NCBI GenBank assembly: GCA_965247065.1 | Contig: CBDFGN010000006.1 | Location: forward strand, 3,410,001-3,474,000 | DNA from: CBDFGN01 sp965247065 | GTDB taxonomy: Bacteria; Bacteroidota; Bacteroidia; Cytophagales; Cyclobacteriaceae | Reading direction: 5' to 3' | Length of the DNA: 64,000 bases | Shown: positions 52,155 to 61,279 of the stretch, in pieces | Position numbering within the stretch: the first letter of the stretch is position 1 | Layout: each line of letters starts with the position of its first letter | The notes under the pieces: model-generated | The model's input: the letters and a program-made list of their open reading frames with translations, nothing else | What the model was told of the DNA's origin: nothing | Database searches by the model: none | Position numbers and translations under genes: made by a program

Positions 52155-53057
52155 ATGTTAACTGCTACTAAAATTACTGAAATTTTTTGTTCCATTGACG
52201 ATTTTTGTCTGGATTTTGTCCCAAAATTGGAAAAAAGATTGCTGGGAAGTAAAAAGCGCAACAAACCTGGTAAGCTTTCTTTATCCGAAGTAATGACTAT
52301 ACAGGTCTTGTTCCAGATCTCAGGATATCGAAATTTCAAGACCTTTTACAACACATACGTTTGTGGCCACTTGCGCTCCTTCTTTCCTGATGTGGTAAGC
52401 TATAACCGAATGGTAGAACTTTGTAGTGGAAGTCTTCTGCCAATGGCTATTTATCTGAAAACACAAGGGACTGGACAGTGTACAGGTATAAGTTTTATAG
52501 ACAGCACTCCGTTAAGGGTCTGTCATAACAGACGGATCCATAACCATAAAGTATTTGAAGGGTTAGCTAAAAGAGGCCATTGTTCCATCGGATGGTTCTA
52601 CGGGTTTAAGCTCCATCTTATCACTGCTGATACGGGTGAAATCATCGATTTTATGCTCACACCGGGCAATGTGGATGACAGAAAGCCTCTTAAAATTGAA
52701 CGGTTTATTAAGAAATTATTCGGAAAGCTCTTTGGTGATAAAGGCTACATCAGTAAGGAACTTTTTAAAAATCTGTTCTTCCGCGGAGTCCATCTGATAA
52801 CCAAACTCAAACGCAATATGAAGTCCTCATCCTTAACCCCCATCATGGATGCTATAATGCTCCGTAAAAGGGCTATTTGTGAGACTATCATTGATCAACT
52901 TAAAAACATCTTCCAGATTGAACACTCCAGGCACAGGAGCCCAACTAATTTCCTTACCAACCTTTTCTCGGCTTTAATCGCTTACAACTTTTGCGAAAAA
53001 AAGCCCTCAATCAAATTGAACTACCAGGACACCGGTCAACTCTTTCTCGCTCTTTAA
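52155..53057 (+). CDS. IS982 transposase
   Basis: The 300-residue DDE transposase has an N-terminal helical region (LSEVMTIQVLFQISGYRNFK). The catalytic Asp lies in SFIDSTPLRVC, the second Asp in FGDKGYIS and the Glu in RAICETIIDQLK. WFYGFKLHLITADTGEI is typical of IS982. All motifs are intact. The start ATG 52155 lies 92 bp inside the left repeat. Confidence 0.94.
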   Translation: MLTATKITEIFCSIDDFCLDFVPKLEKRLLGSKKRNKPGKLSLSEVMTIQVLFQISGYRNFKTFYNTYVCGHLRSFFPDVVSYNRMVELCSGSLLPMAIYLKTQGTGQCTGISFIDSTPLRVCHNRRIHNHKVFEGLAKRGHCSIGWFYGFKLHLITADTGEIIDFMLTPGNVDDRKPLKIERFIKKLFGKLFGDKGYISKELFKNLFFRGVHLITKLKRNMKSSSLTPIMDAIMLRKRAICETIIDQLKNIFQIEHSRHRSPTNFLTNLFSALIAYNFCEKKPSIKLNYQDTGQLFLAL

Positions 53058-53070
53058 TCATTCCTTATTG

Positions 53071-53082
53071 TCGAACTCACGT
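53071..53082 (-). repeat. IS982 right terminal inverted repeat
   Basis: Reverse complement of the left end, followed by TAATATA at 53083-53089. Confidence 0.9.
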
Positions 53083-54926
53083 TAATATAGCGTCAACCGC
53101 GTATCCACTGGATATAATTCGAATCCTGAGGCGATGTAATGAATGACTGCCGGGAAAAACAGTATCCAAACTGGTGTTTTTCGGAAAATGGATCCAATCA
53201 GTCCGGCCAAAAAGAATATTTTTACAACGTAAACCCGGTAATCGAATCCCAAGTCATCCTTAAACAATGAATGCCATTTCATCAGCAACCATTTCTGAGC
53301 GACCGCTGCACTTTCAGTGGGCAAAAAGAACTTTGCCCAATAAGATCTCATTAGTTCAGCTGTGGGGTGATTTTGAATGAATAATAGATAATAACTTATA
53401 CCTCCAGCCAGGATAAAGCCTGCCATCAAAAGGGTTCTTTTAACAGCTTCACCATCTCGGGAAAAAACAAGTCGCACGAATAAAATCAATAACAAACTCG
53501 CCAGAACCAACATCATCGGAGTGGAAAACCATATTACCAAAGCCCCATAAATCCCGAACCCAAAATAAGCTGTAAGTTTTCGGCTATTCCACACATACCG
53601 GAAAAACAAATAAAATGTCAATAGGTAAAACATCACGTCACTACTGTATTGCTTAACTTCATTTGAATAGAAGATTAGCCAGTAAGAAGCACTGAACAGC
53701 ATAAGGGTAATAAGAGCAGTGTACTTATCGAAAAGCAGCTGAGTTAGCTTGTAGATGAGAATCATCGATATAAGACCAGATATTATCGGAATAGCCCTTA
53801 GCGTCATCTCGTTGTTCCCAACCGAAATAATTAACAGCTTTTGGAGATAAAGAAACCCAATTGGAGCAACTTGAGACCAGTCCAAGGGACTTAGAAGCTC
53901 ACTAAAGCTACGGTTGACAATGTTAAGAGATAAGAACGCCTCATCCAGCCAAAGAGACCGATCCACGACATACTGTCGAACCCGCAGGAAAGCTCCTATC
54001 AACAAAACGGAAATGACCAACGGCGTTTCCAGGCGCCCAAATATCATTTCCTCCTCGCGGCTGATCATTTCCGCCAGGTAATTGTATTTCCATATGCACT
54101 TGATTGCTTCGAAGCCATCCATCCAACCGATCTTCTTACCCTCGTGGTAATTCCTTCCGTAGTACGATATGCCTATCTCGAAAATTCTGATCCCCGGTAT
54201 CTTGGCGAGTTTCGCCGTCACCTCCGGCTCGAACCCAAATCTGCTTTCCTCCAGATCCAGGGACTTAAAGATTCCAGATGAAAACATTTTATAGCATGTT
54301 TCCATATCAGTAAGGTTCAAGTTGGTTAGGGCGTTAGAGAGCAAAGTGAGGAATTTATTGCCCAAGTAATGCCAAAAGAAATGGACGCGGTGCGGATTAC
54401 CCCCCATAAAACGGGATCCGTAGACAACATCTGCGTCACCAGCCAATATCGGTTCGAGCAAGGAGTTATATTCTTCCGGATTATACTCCAGATCAGCGTC
54501 CTGAATTACCAGGTAATCTCCACTGCATTCAACAATTGCCGTTCGAATAGCCGCTCCTTTGCCCCGATTCTGATCGTGGAGGAGGTAGTGAATGCCTTGG
54601 GACGGATGCTTCTTAATATATTCCAGAGCCTGTTGGTCTGTATCGTCGGTAGACCCATCGTTTACTATGACTATCTCCTTTTGAACCTCCCCGATCAACT
54701 GCACCCGGCAGACCCGGTCAAGGATTTCTGCCAATGTTTTAGCTTCATTGTAAACCGGAATGATAATAGACAGCGTTGATCTGGGCACTGGCGCGCGGAA
54801 ATCCATTTAATCTTTGTGGCAATATAAGCCCCGACCAGCAAATGGTAAACGGTTGATGAATTTTTTGATAAGGTCCGGATTCAATCAGCCCAAGTCAAAC
54901 TAAACCATTTTGAGCATTACAGGAGA

Positions 54927-56087
54927 CTACTTCAAAACTTCCCGGGCGATAACGATCTTTTGGATTTCAGATGTACCTTCCCCGATAGTACATAGCTTAG
55001 AATCCCGATAATACCTTTCCACAGGATAATCTTTGGTATATCCATAGCCTCCAAATATTTGGACTGCCTGATTGGAAGCGTCAACGGCTACCTCGGAAGC
55101 GTAATATTTAGCCATTGCGGACTCCTTCAAAACTCTCTTACTTTTTTGCTTAAGATCCGCGGCTCGAAAAGTTAGAAGCTTAGCAGCCTCAATCCGAGTG
55201 GCCATTTCCGCGAGTTTGAAAGATATGCCTTGAAATTCAGCAATCGGCTTACCGAATTGATGTCTTTCCTTGGAATATTTTATACTCGCCTCCAGCGCCG
55301 CCTGTGCAATTCCAAGGCTAAGGGATGCGATGGAGATCCTTCCTCCGTCCAGGACTTTAAGCGATTGCACAAACCCCTCTCCTATTTCTCCCAGGATATT
55401 CTCAGCGGGCACACGGCAATTGTCAAAGATCATCTCCGAGGTATCCGAGGCCCTCATACCCAATTTATCCTCTTTCCTCCCGGCTGAAAAACCCTCCATT
55501 CCTCTTTCCACCACAAGAGCGGTTATTCCGTGCTTATCACCAACGTCGCCGGTTCTGGCGATTACTACCGCTAAATCTCCGTATTTGCCGTGAGTGATAA
55601 AATTCTTAGCTCCGTTCAGGACATAGTCTGGACCGTCTTTTACAGCCGTGGTTTTCATGTTGGCGGCGTCCGATCCTGTGTTTGGTTCAGTTAAGCCCCA
55701 TGCTCCGAGCGACTTGCCGGTGGCTAAGCCGGGCAGCCACCGGTTTCTTTGTTCCTCATTGCCAAAATAAAGAATATGTCCCGTACATAACGAATTGTGG
55801 GCGGCAACGGACAGCCCAATGGCCCCGTCCACCTTTCCAACCTCCATCACTGCGGTTACGTACTCGTGATAACCGAATCCGGAACCTCCATACTCCTGTG
55901 GAACCAGAACTCCCATGAGTCCTAATTTCCCTAATTTCTTGAACAGCGCAATTGGAAATTCCTGCTTTTCATCCCATTCCCGCTGGTGAGGAACGATTTC
56001 CTTTTCTCCAAAATCCCGAATCATCTCAGCGATCATTTTCTGATTCTCGCTTATATCAAACTCGGTATAGACTTCATTTTCAATCAT
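54927..56087 (-). CDS. Acyl-CoA dehydrogenase
   Basis: The 386-residue flavoprotein has LTEPNTGSDAANMKTTA and FITHGKYGDLAVVIAR around FAD. The catalytic base Glu lies near the C-terminal IFGGYGYTKDYPVERYYRDSK, and CTIGEGTSEIQKIVIAREVL closes the protein. It most resembles short/branched or butyryl-CoA dehydrogenases, which desaturate acyl-CoA at C2-C3. It stands alone between the broken glycosyltransferase and ugd, with its own promoter. Confidence 0.93.
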   Translation of the reverse strand: MIENEVYTEFDISENQKMIAEMIRDFGEKEIVPHQREWDEKQEFPIALFKKLGKLGLMGVLVPQEYGGSGFGYHEYVTAVMEVGKVDGAIGLSVAAHNSLCTGHILYFGNEEQRNRWLPGLATGKSLGAWGLTEPNTGSDAANMKTTAVKDGPDYVLNGAKNFITHGKYGDLAVVIARTGDVGDKHGITALVVERGMEGFSAGRKEDKLGMRASDTSEMIFDNCRVPAENILGEIGEGFVQSLKVLDGGRISIASLSLGIAQAALEASIKYSKERHQFGKPIAEFQGISFKLAEMATRIEAAKLLTFRAADLKQKSKRVLKESAMAKYYASEVAVDASNQAVQIFGGYGYTKDYPVERYYRDSKLCTIGEGTSEIQKIVIAREVLK

Positions 56088-56111
56088 TTAAGGTTAATGT
56101 TTTGGAATCTG

Positions 56112-56144
56112 CAAAGATACACAATCCCAAAGAGAACACCCAAA
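56112..56144 (-). promoter_or_regulatory. Promoter of the acyl-CoA dehydrogenase gene
   Basis: On the minus strand TATCTTTG (56119-56112) fits TAnnTTTG and TTTG (56144-56141) lies 21 bases upstream. The ATG follows 25 bases downstream. Confidence 0.55.
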
Positions 56145-56219
56145 CTAACATTCGTTAGTAAGCGAAAAAACAGTACTAGTTGGTTCCCCCTCAAATATCC
56201 AGAAGCATTTCAGGTAGCC

Positions 56220-56251
56220 TTGGGCAATTCATAATATATCCTGTACTTTTG
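56220..56251 (+). promoter_or_regulatory. Promoter of ugd-uxs-rfbB-rfbA
   Basis: TTGG (56220-56223), a 20-base spacer and TACTTTTG (56244-56251) match the Bacteroidota -33/-7 pattern. The ugd ATG is 31 bases downstream. Confidence 0.6.
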
Positions 56252-56281
56252 CCCTGATTTTTTGAAGACTAGGTAACGAAA

Positions 56282-57598
56282 ATGAAAATTGCAGTAATTG
56301 GATCGGGCTATGTGGGATTGGTTACAGGCACCTGTCTGGCCGAAACCGGGAACCACGTAACCTGCGTGGATATCGATGAGCAAAAAATCCAACAACTTCA
56401 GAATGGGGTAATACCAATTTATGAACCGGGATTGGAGCAGATGTTCCATCGCAACGTTCAGCACAAGCGGCTTGGGTTTACATCTAGTTTAGGGGACGGG
56501 ACTGAGGCAGCGGAGGTAATATTCCTGGCTTTACCCACCCCGACCGGTGAAAACGGCTCGGCGGACCTCCAACATATCTTGGATGTAGCTCTTGAAATAG
56601 GACCTTTGCTTAAAGACTATGTTGTAATTGTAGACAAAAGTACTGTGCCAGTAGGAACGGCAGAAAAGGTTAATCAACTGATATCAGAAAACACTGACGC
56701 AGATTTTGATGTGGTGGCTAACCCCGAGTTTCTGCGCGAAGGGGTTGCCGTGGAAGATTTTATGAAGCCCGAACGAGTTATTGTTGGAACCACCTCCTCA
56801 GTGGCCAAGGAAGTCATGGAAAAAATTTACGCTCCTTTTGTACATCAGGGTAACCCGGTTTTGTTTATGGATGTCCGCTCTGCGGAACTAACCAAATACG
56901 CTGCCAATGCGTTCCTGGCTACGAAAATTAGCTATATGAATGAAATCGCAAACGTTTGTGAGCTGGTGGGTGCGGATATTGATTCCATCCGAAAGGGAAT
57001 TGGCACTGACTCAAGGATTGGCAAGAGATTTCTGTTTGCTGGAATTGGATACGGGGGTAGTTGCTTCCCGAAAGATGTTCTCGCATTAACCCGAGATTCC
57101 CAGGAGTTGGGCTACGATTTCAAAATCCTCAACTCCGTGATCAAGGTGAACAATAGTCAAAAGATAAAACTTGTTTCCAAAATTCGGGAATACTTTAGCC
57201 AGGATCTTGCCGGCAGAACGATAGGCGTCTGGGGTCTATCCTTCAAACCCTATACCGACGACATTCGGGAAGCGCCGGCACTGGCTGCGATCAATGATCT
57301 GCTGGATCTTGGAGTAAAAATTAAGGCTTACGACCCGGAGGCAATGCAAAAATACAAGGATCAACACGGAGATCGTATTGAGCTGTGCGCCAATGAATAT
57401 GAATCGGTCAAGGGAGCTGACGCCTTGTTCATCGCCACGGAATGGCCGGAATTCCGGAACCCCGATTTTGGAAAGCTAGCCGATCTATTGAAACAAAAAG
57501 TCATCTTTGATGGAAGGAATCTTTATGACATAAGGTCAATGGAAAAATTGGGGTTTACCTATTTTAGCATCGGCAGATACGATGTAAATGTCAACTAA
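56282..57598 (+). CDS. ugd: UDP-glucose 6-dehydrogenase
   Basis: The 438-residue enzyme oxidises UDP-glucose to UDP-glucuronate. IAVIGSGYVGLVTGTCLAE binds NAD, VDKSTVPVGTAEK follows, NPEFLREGVAVEDF contacts the sugar, and the catalytic Cys lies in GIGYGGSCFPKDVLAL. GLSFKPYTDDIREAPA is the C-terminal motif. It starts a four-gene operon with uxs overlapping by 11 bp; the product feeds that decarboxylase. Confidence 0.96.
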   Translation: MKIAVIGSGYVGLVTGTCLAETGNHVTCVDIDEQKIQQLQNGVIPIYEPGLEQMFHRNVQHKRLGFTSSLGDGTEAAEVIFLALPTPTGENGSADLQHILDVALEIGPLLKDYVVIVDKSTVPVGTAEKVNQLISENTDADFDVVANPEFLREGVAVEDFMKPERVIVGTTSSVAKEVMEKIYAPFVHQGNPVLFMDVRSAELTKYAANAFLATKISYMNEIANVCELVGADIDSIRKGIGTDSRIGKRFLFAGIGYGGSCFPKDVLALTRDSQELGYDFKILNSVIKVNNSQKIKLVSKIREYFSQDLAGRTIGVWGLSFKPYTDDIREAPALAAINDLLDLGVKIKAYDPEAMQKYKDQHGDRIELCANEYESVKGADALFIATEWPEFRNPDFGKLADLLKQKVIFDGRNLYDIRSMEKLGFTYFSIGRYDVNVN

Positions 57599-58547
57599 AC
57601 GAGTTCTTATTACCGGAGGCGCAGGATTCCTCGGCTCCCATTTATGTGACAGATTTCTCCAGGATGGTCACCAGGTGGTTGCCATGGACAACCTGATCAC
57701 CGGTTCATTGGACAACATCGAGCACCTTATGAAGGTTGGTGAGTTTGAGTTTTATCATTGCGATGTCTCCAAGTTTGTTCATGTCCGCGGAAAACTGGAC
57801 TACATTTTACACTTTGCCTCACCGGCTAGCCCAATAGATTACTTGAAGATGCCAATTCAAACATTGAAGGTAGGCTCTTTGGGGACTCACAATCTATTAG
57901 GTTTAGCAAAAAGCAAAAAGGCCCGAATCCTGGTGGCATCAACCTCCGAAGTCTATGGAGACCCTCAAGTGCATCCTCAAACAGAGGAATACTGGGGGCA
58001 CGTAAATCCCGTGGGTCCCCGGGGGGTGTACGATGAAGCCAAGCGCTTTCAGGAGGCCATGACCATGGCTTATCACAATTACCACCGCCTGGAAACCCGA
58101 ATTGTGCGGATTTTCAATACCTATGGACCGCGTATGCGACTTGGAGACGGTCGGGCACTCCCAACTTTTCTGGACCAGGCGCTCAGGGGCCAGGATCTGA
58201 CTATTTTCGGCGATGGCTCTCAGACAAGATCCTTTTGTTATGTCGATGATCTGATAGAGGGGATTGTCCGGCTGCTGCATTCCGATTACGTAGGCCCGAT
58301 GAATATCGGCAATCCTGAGGAAATTACCGTGAAGCAATTCGCCTACGAGATCCTAGAACTCACTGGGGCGGACCAAAAGCTGGTATTCGAGGATCTACCC
58401 GTTGATGATCCAAAACAGCGGCGTCCCGATATAGGGAGAGCCAGGGAAATAATTAACTGGGAGTCCAAGGTATCACGAAAGGACGGACTGATGCGAACCC
58501 TCGAGTACTTCAAGCAACGCACCCCTATTTCCCAGGAAAAAATTTGA
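57588..58547 (+). CDS. uxs: UDP-glucuronate decarboxylase (UDP-xylose synthase)
   Basis: The 319-residue SDR shows ITGGAGFLGSHLCDRFL, LHFASPASPIDYLK (the ASPAS signature of UXS), STSEVYGDPQVHPQ, and the catalytic GVYDEAKRFQE with Tyr and Lys. Arg-rich RIFNTYGPRMRLGDGR is also typical. It makes UDP-xylose from the product of ugd. The C-terminal SDR domain ends without the fused transformylase found in ArnA. Confidence 0.93.
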   Translation: MSTKRVLITGGAGFLGSHLCDRFLQDGHQVVAMDNLITGSLDNIEHLMKVGEFEFYHCDVSKFVHVRGKLDYILHFASPASPIDYLKMPIQTLKVGSLGTHNLLGLAKSKKARILVASTSEVYGDPQVHPQTEEYWGHVNPVGPRGVYDEAKRFQEAMTMAYHNYHRLETRIVRIFNTYGPRMRLGDGRALPTFLDQALRGQDLTIFGDGSQTRSFCYVDDLIEGIVRLLHSDYVGPMNIGNPEEITVKQFAYEILELTGADQKLVFEDLPVDDPKQRRPDIGRAREIINWESKVSRKDGLMRTLEYFKQRTPISQEKI

Positions 58548-58578
58548 TTAGCTAAATGAGCAAACAACGGTCCCCTAA

Positions 58579-59631
58579 ATGTCGAAAAGCAAGCAGATCT
58601 TGATCACGGGAGGAGCCGGATTTATCGGCTCGCACTTAGTTAGGCGGTTTGTAAAGAGATATCCTGAATATAAGATTTACAATCTGGATTCGCTCAGTTA
58701 TGCCGGTAATTTAGAAAACCTAACGGATATCCAGGATGAGCCGAATTACCATTTTGTAAAAGGAAACATTGTTGATCGTAATTGGCTGTTCAAATTCTTC
58801 GATGACCACATTTTCTCCGGCATCATCCACCTGGCAGCCGAATCCCACGTCGATCGGTCCATTGTGAACCCCATCGACTTCATTCAGACCAACGTCATAG
58901 GCACTGTAAATCTGTTAGATGCTGCCAAGAACCAGTGGACTCTTGCCAAAAACCAAGTCTTTTATCACATTTCTACCGATGAAGTTTATGGATCCCTGGA
59001 GAGTTCCCGAATGTTCACTGAAACGACGCCATATGCACCCAGATCGCCCTATTCAGCATCCAAGGCTAGCTCTGATCACTTTGTCCGAGCCTATTCCAAC
59101 ACCTATGGCCTTCCAATCAAAATGAGTAACTGCTCAAATAATTATGGGCCCTATCAATTCCCGGAAAAACTAATTCCCCTGTTCATTAACAATATTATCA
59201 ACCAGAAAACTCTGCCGGTTTATGGAGAGGGAGCCAATGTCCGCGACTGGCTTTACGTTGAAGATCATACAGAGGCTATTGATTTAATTTATCATGAAGG
59301 AAGGGAAGGTGAAACCTTCAATATTGGTGGAAAGAATGAATGGAAAAACATTGAGTTGGTTCGGGTGCTGTGTCAGATCATGGACACCAAATTAAAGCGG
59401 CCGATTGGGACATCGGCTAATCTGATCAAGTTTGTAAAGGACAGAGCCGGTCACGATCTTAGGTACGCCATAGATCCATCGAAGATCGAGGAAGAACTTA
59501 ATTGGTCACCCAAGACCTCTTTCGAAGCAGGTTTGAATAAGACCATTGATTGGTATCTGGAGAATCAAAGGTGGCTTGACCATGTCACTTCGGGGCTTTA
59601 TCAGGAATATTACAAGGAGCAATACGGCTAA
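58579..59631 (+). CDS. rfbB: dTDP-glucose 4,6-dehydratase
   Basis: The 350-residue SDR has ITGGAGFIGSHLVRRFV, LAAESHVDRSI, STDEVYGSLE with the catalytic Asp-Glu pair, and YSASKASSDHFV with Tyr and Lys. It yields dTDP-4-keto-6-deoxyglucose. rfbA, which makes its substrate, follows with a one-base overlap. rfbC and rfbD for rhamnose are not in this window. Confidence 0.96.
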   Translation: MSKSKQILITGGAGFIGSHLVRRFVKRYPEYKIYNLDSLSYAGNLENLTDIQDEPNYHFVKGNIVDRNWLFKFFDDHIFSGIIHLAAESHVDRSIVNPIDFIQTNVIGTVNLLDAAKNQWTLAKNQVFYHISTDEVYGSLESSRMFTETTPYAPRSPYSASKASSDHFVRAYSNTYGLPIKMSNCSNNYGPYQFPEKLIPLFINNIINQKTLPVYGEGANVRDWLYVEDHTEAIDLIYHEGREGETFNIGGKNEWKNIELVRVLCQIMDTKLKRPIGTSANLIKFVKDRAGHDLRYAIDPSKIEEELNWSPKTSFEAGLNKTIDWYLENQRWLDHVTSGLYQEYYKEQYG

Positions 59632-60488
59632 TGAAAGGCATTATTCTAGCTGGAGGACATGGGACCAGGCTGCATCCTATCACGGTAGCAATTTCCAAGC
59701 AATTGATGCCGGTTTATGACAAACCTATGATCTATTATCCTTTGTCGGTTCTCATGATGACCGGCATCAGGGATATTCTGATCATTTCGACCTCGGAGCA
59801 CCTACCCTTTTTTGAAAAACTATTGGGAGATGGTAGCCGGCTTGGGTGTCATATCCAATATGTTGTGCAGGAACAGCCAAACGGCTTGGCTCAAGCTTTT
59901 GTGATTGGCAAAGGTTTCATCGGTCCCGACAAAGTGGCTTTGATTCTAGGCGACAATATTTTCTTCGGGACGGGACTCATGAAGCTGCTGCAGAACAGCA
60001 GGGAGCCTGATGGCGGAGTGGTCTTTGCCTATCATGTGAAAGACCCCAAGCGCTATGGGGTTGTGGAGTTTGATAAGCAGAATAAAGTAATCTCAATTGA
60101 AGAAAAGCCGGTCAACCCAAGATCCAACTATGCGGTCCCCGGATTGTACTTTTACGACAATCGGGTAATCGAGATCGCCGAGAAATTAGAACCCAGTTCT
60201 CGTGGGGAATACGAGATAACCGATGTTAACCAGGCGTACCTTGAAATGTCGGAATTGAAAGTCAGCATTATGAGCCGGGGAACCGCCTGGCTGGACACCG
60301 GCACATTTGACTCTCTAATGCAAGCAGCCCACTATGTTCAGGTGATTGAGGAGCGACAAGGTCTAAAAATCGGATGCATTGAAGAAGTAGCATTTCGCAT
60401 GAACTTCATCGATCGGCCTCAGTTGACCAAACTGGCCCAACCACTTTTGAAAAGTGGATACGGAGAATATCTACTTTCCCTTGAATAA
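59631..60488 (+). CDS. rfbA: Glucose-1-phosphate thymidylyltransferase
   Basis: The 285-residue nucleotidyltransferase opens KGIILAGGHGTRLHPITVAI with the GxGTR loop. LMPVYDKPMIYYPLS, LILGDNIFFG (metal Asp), VVEFDKQNKVISIEEKP and RGTAWLDTGTFDSLMQA follow. It makes dTDP-glucose. The gene ends abutting the C-terminal remnant of the M28 peptidase gene, which runs the other way. Confidence 0.96.
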   Translation: MKGIILAGGHGTRLHPITVAISKQLMPVYDKPMIYYPLSVLMMTGIRDILIISTSEHLPFFEKLLGDGSRLGCHIQYVVQEQPNGLAQAFVIGKGFIGPDKVALILGDNIFFGTGLMKLLQNSREPDGGVVFAYHVKDPKRYGVVEFDKQNKVISIEEKPVNPRSNYAVPGLYFYDNRVIEIAEKLEPSSRGEYEITDVNQAYLEMSELKVSIMSRGTAWLDTGTFDSLMQAAHYVQVIEERQGLKIGCIEEVAFRMNFIDRPQLTKLAQPLLKSGYGEYLLSLE

Positions 60489-61098
60489 CTATTGCTCGCG
60501 ATAAACCGTGTACAAAACGGTTTGACCAACAGCCAGTAGCGTACCAGGATCGATAATCTTAATATTGTCCCCGAGGGTGTGATGCGTGGGGCCAAAGTAG
60601 TCATTTATGGCCGGGTCAAAATGCACAATGTCGATTGTTGGTATCTTTCCAATTTGATTAATAAAAACGTGATCATCCGTAATGGCTGGTTTAACTGAAG
60701 GGATGAACCGGTCGGAATAGCCGATGCGATTTGCATTATTCCATACTTTTCTAACCACCGAGGGAGCGTATTCCATACTTGCACCTTCCTGGAAGAAGAG
60801 GGCATCCCGGGCTCCCACCATGTCCAATAGAATACCGTAATAAGCCGAATACCGGGGCTCGTGCTTGTTGCTTGCCCAATACCTTGACCCCAAGCACCAA
60901 CCACCGTGGGGATCATCAACTCTCCCGAGGTAGCCCATTTTCAAACCATAGTCCTCACCATCAAAGAATGCCAAATCTATACCTACCCTTTAGATTTACA
61001 AGATATGATTATTTCAATATTATTGCTATTACCCCTATGAGGGGGTCTGGGGGAGACTCATAACTTGTGGACAAGGTGGATAACTTTAAAAAGTCAAC

Positions 61099-61247
61099 AC
61101 CGACAGAGGCGAATTATCTGCCTGCCAGGGTAAGACCCATCGTGCGATTCAATCCTCTGTCGGTTACTTAAACAAGCATCATTTAGAAATTAGGAATATC
61201 CAGCGAAGGATAAGATCCATTATCAAGGGTTTGATCGTGTTTAAGTG
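61099..61247 (+). ncRNA. Candidate IS110 bridge RNA
   Basis: Two stem-loops occupy the left arm. Stem 1 pairs ACCGACAGAGG (61099-61109) with CCTCTGTCGGT (61154-61164) around a 44-base loop. Stem 2 pairs ACTTAAACA (61166-61174) with TGTTTAAGT (61238-61246) around a 63-base loop. In loop 1, TGCCTGCC (61119-61126) matches the left target TACCTACC (60980-60987) apart from two A-to-G wobbles, and TGCGATT (61143-61149) is complementary to AATCGCA of the right target (62296-62302). In loop 2, GTTTGATC (61229-61236) matches the element end GTTTAATC (62282-62289) with one wobble. Exact RNA ends are unknown and no right-donor guide was found. Confidence 0.6.
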
Positions 61248-61279
61248 TGTTGACCTGTTTTTTAATCAATAATAAAGTT

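Larger units (their letters stand above)
52052..53082 (+). mobile_element. IS982-family insertion sequence
   Basis: The 1031-bp element has terminal inverted repeats beginning ACGTGAGTTCGA at both ends (52052-52063 and 53071-53082). It is flanked by an exact 7-bp direct repeat TAATATA (52045-52051 and 53083-53089). It lies opposite to and inside the GT2-PMT gene. The single transposase gene is intact, which together with the perfect duplication suggests a recent insertion. Confidence 0.95.
51556..54806 (-). pseudogene. GT2-PMT fusion glycosyltransferase gene broken by IS982 and a frameshift
   Basis: The intact part (54806-53083) encodes an N-terminal GT2 domain. It shows LSIIIPVYNEAKTLAEIL, IVNDGSTDDTD, QDADLEYNPEEY and YGSRFMGGNP, residues 1-240, of dolichol-phosphate-mannose-synthase type. 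A multi-spanning PMT/GT39-like domain follows, with SLWLDEAFLSLNIV carrying the expected acidic residue. It ends at the IS982 junction as VDTRLTLY. Beyond the element the same frame continues YYSGIIILLASGIQFQGDY. The last ~145 codons (LLFSKIFVALALTLYLMF to GARAFLVQLP) are in another frame, so a shift near 51990-52010 also exists. The ancestral protein probably made a lipid-linked sugar and transferred it outside. Confidence 0.8.
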
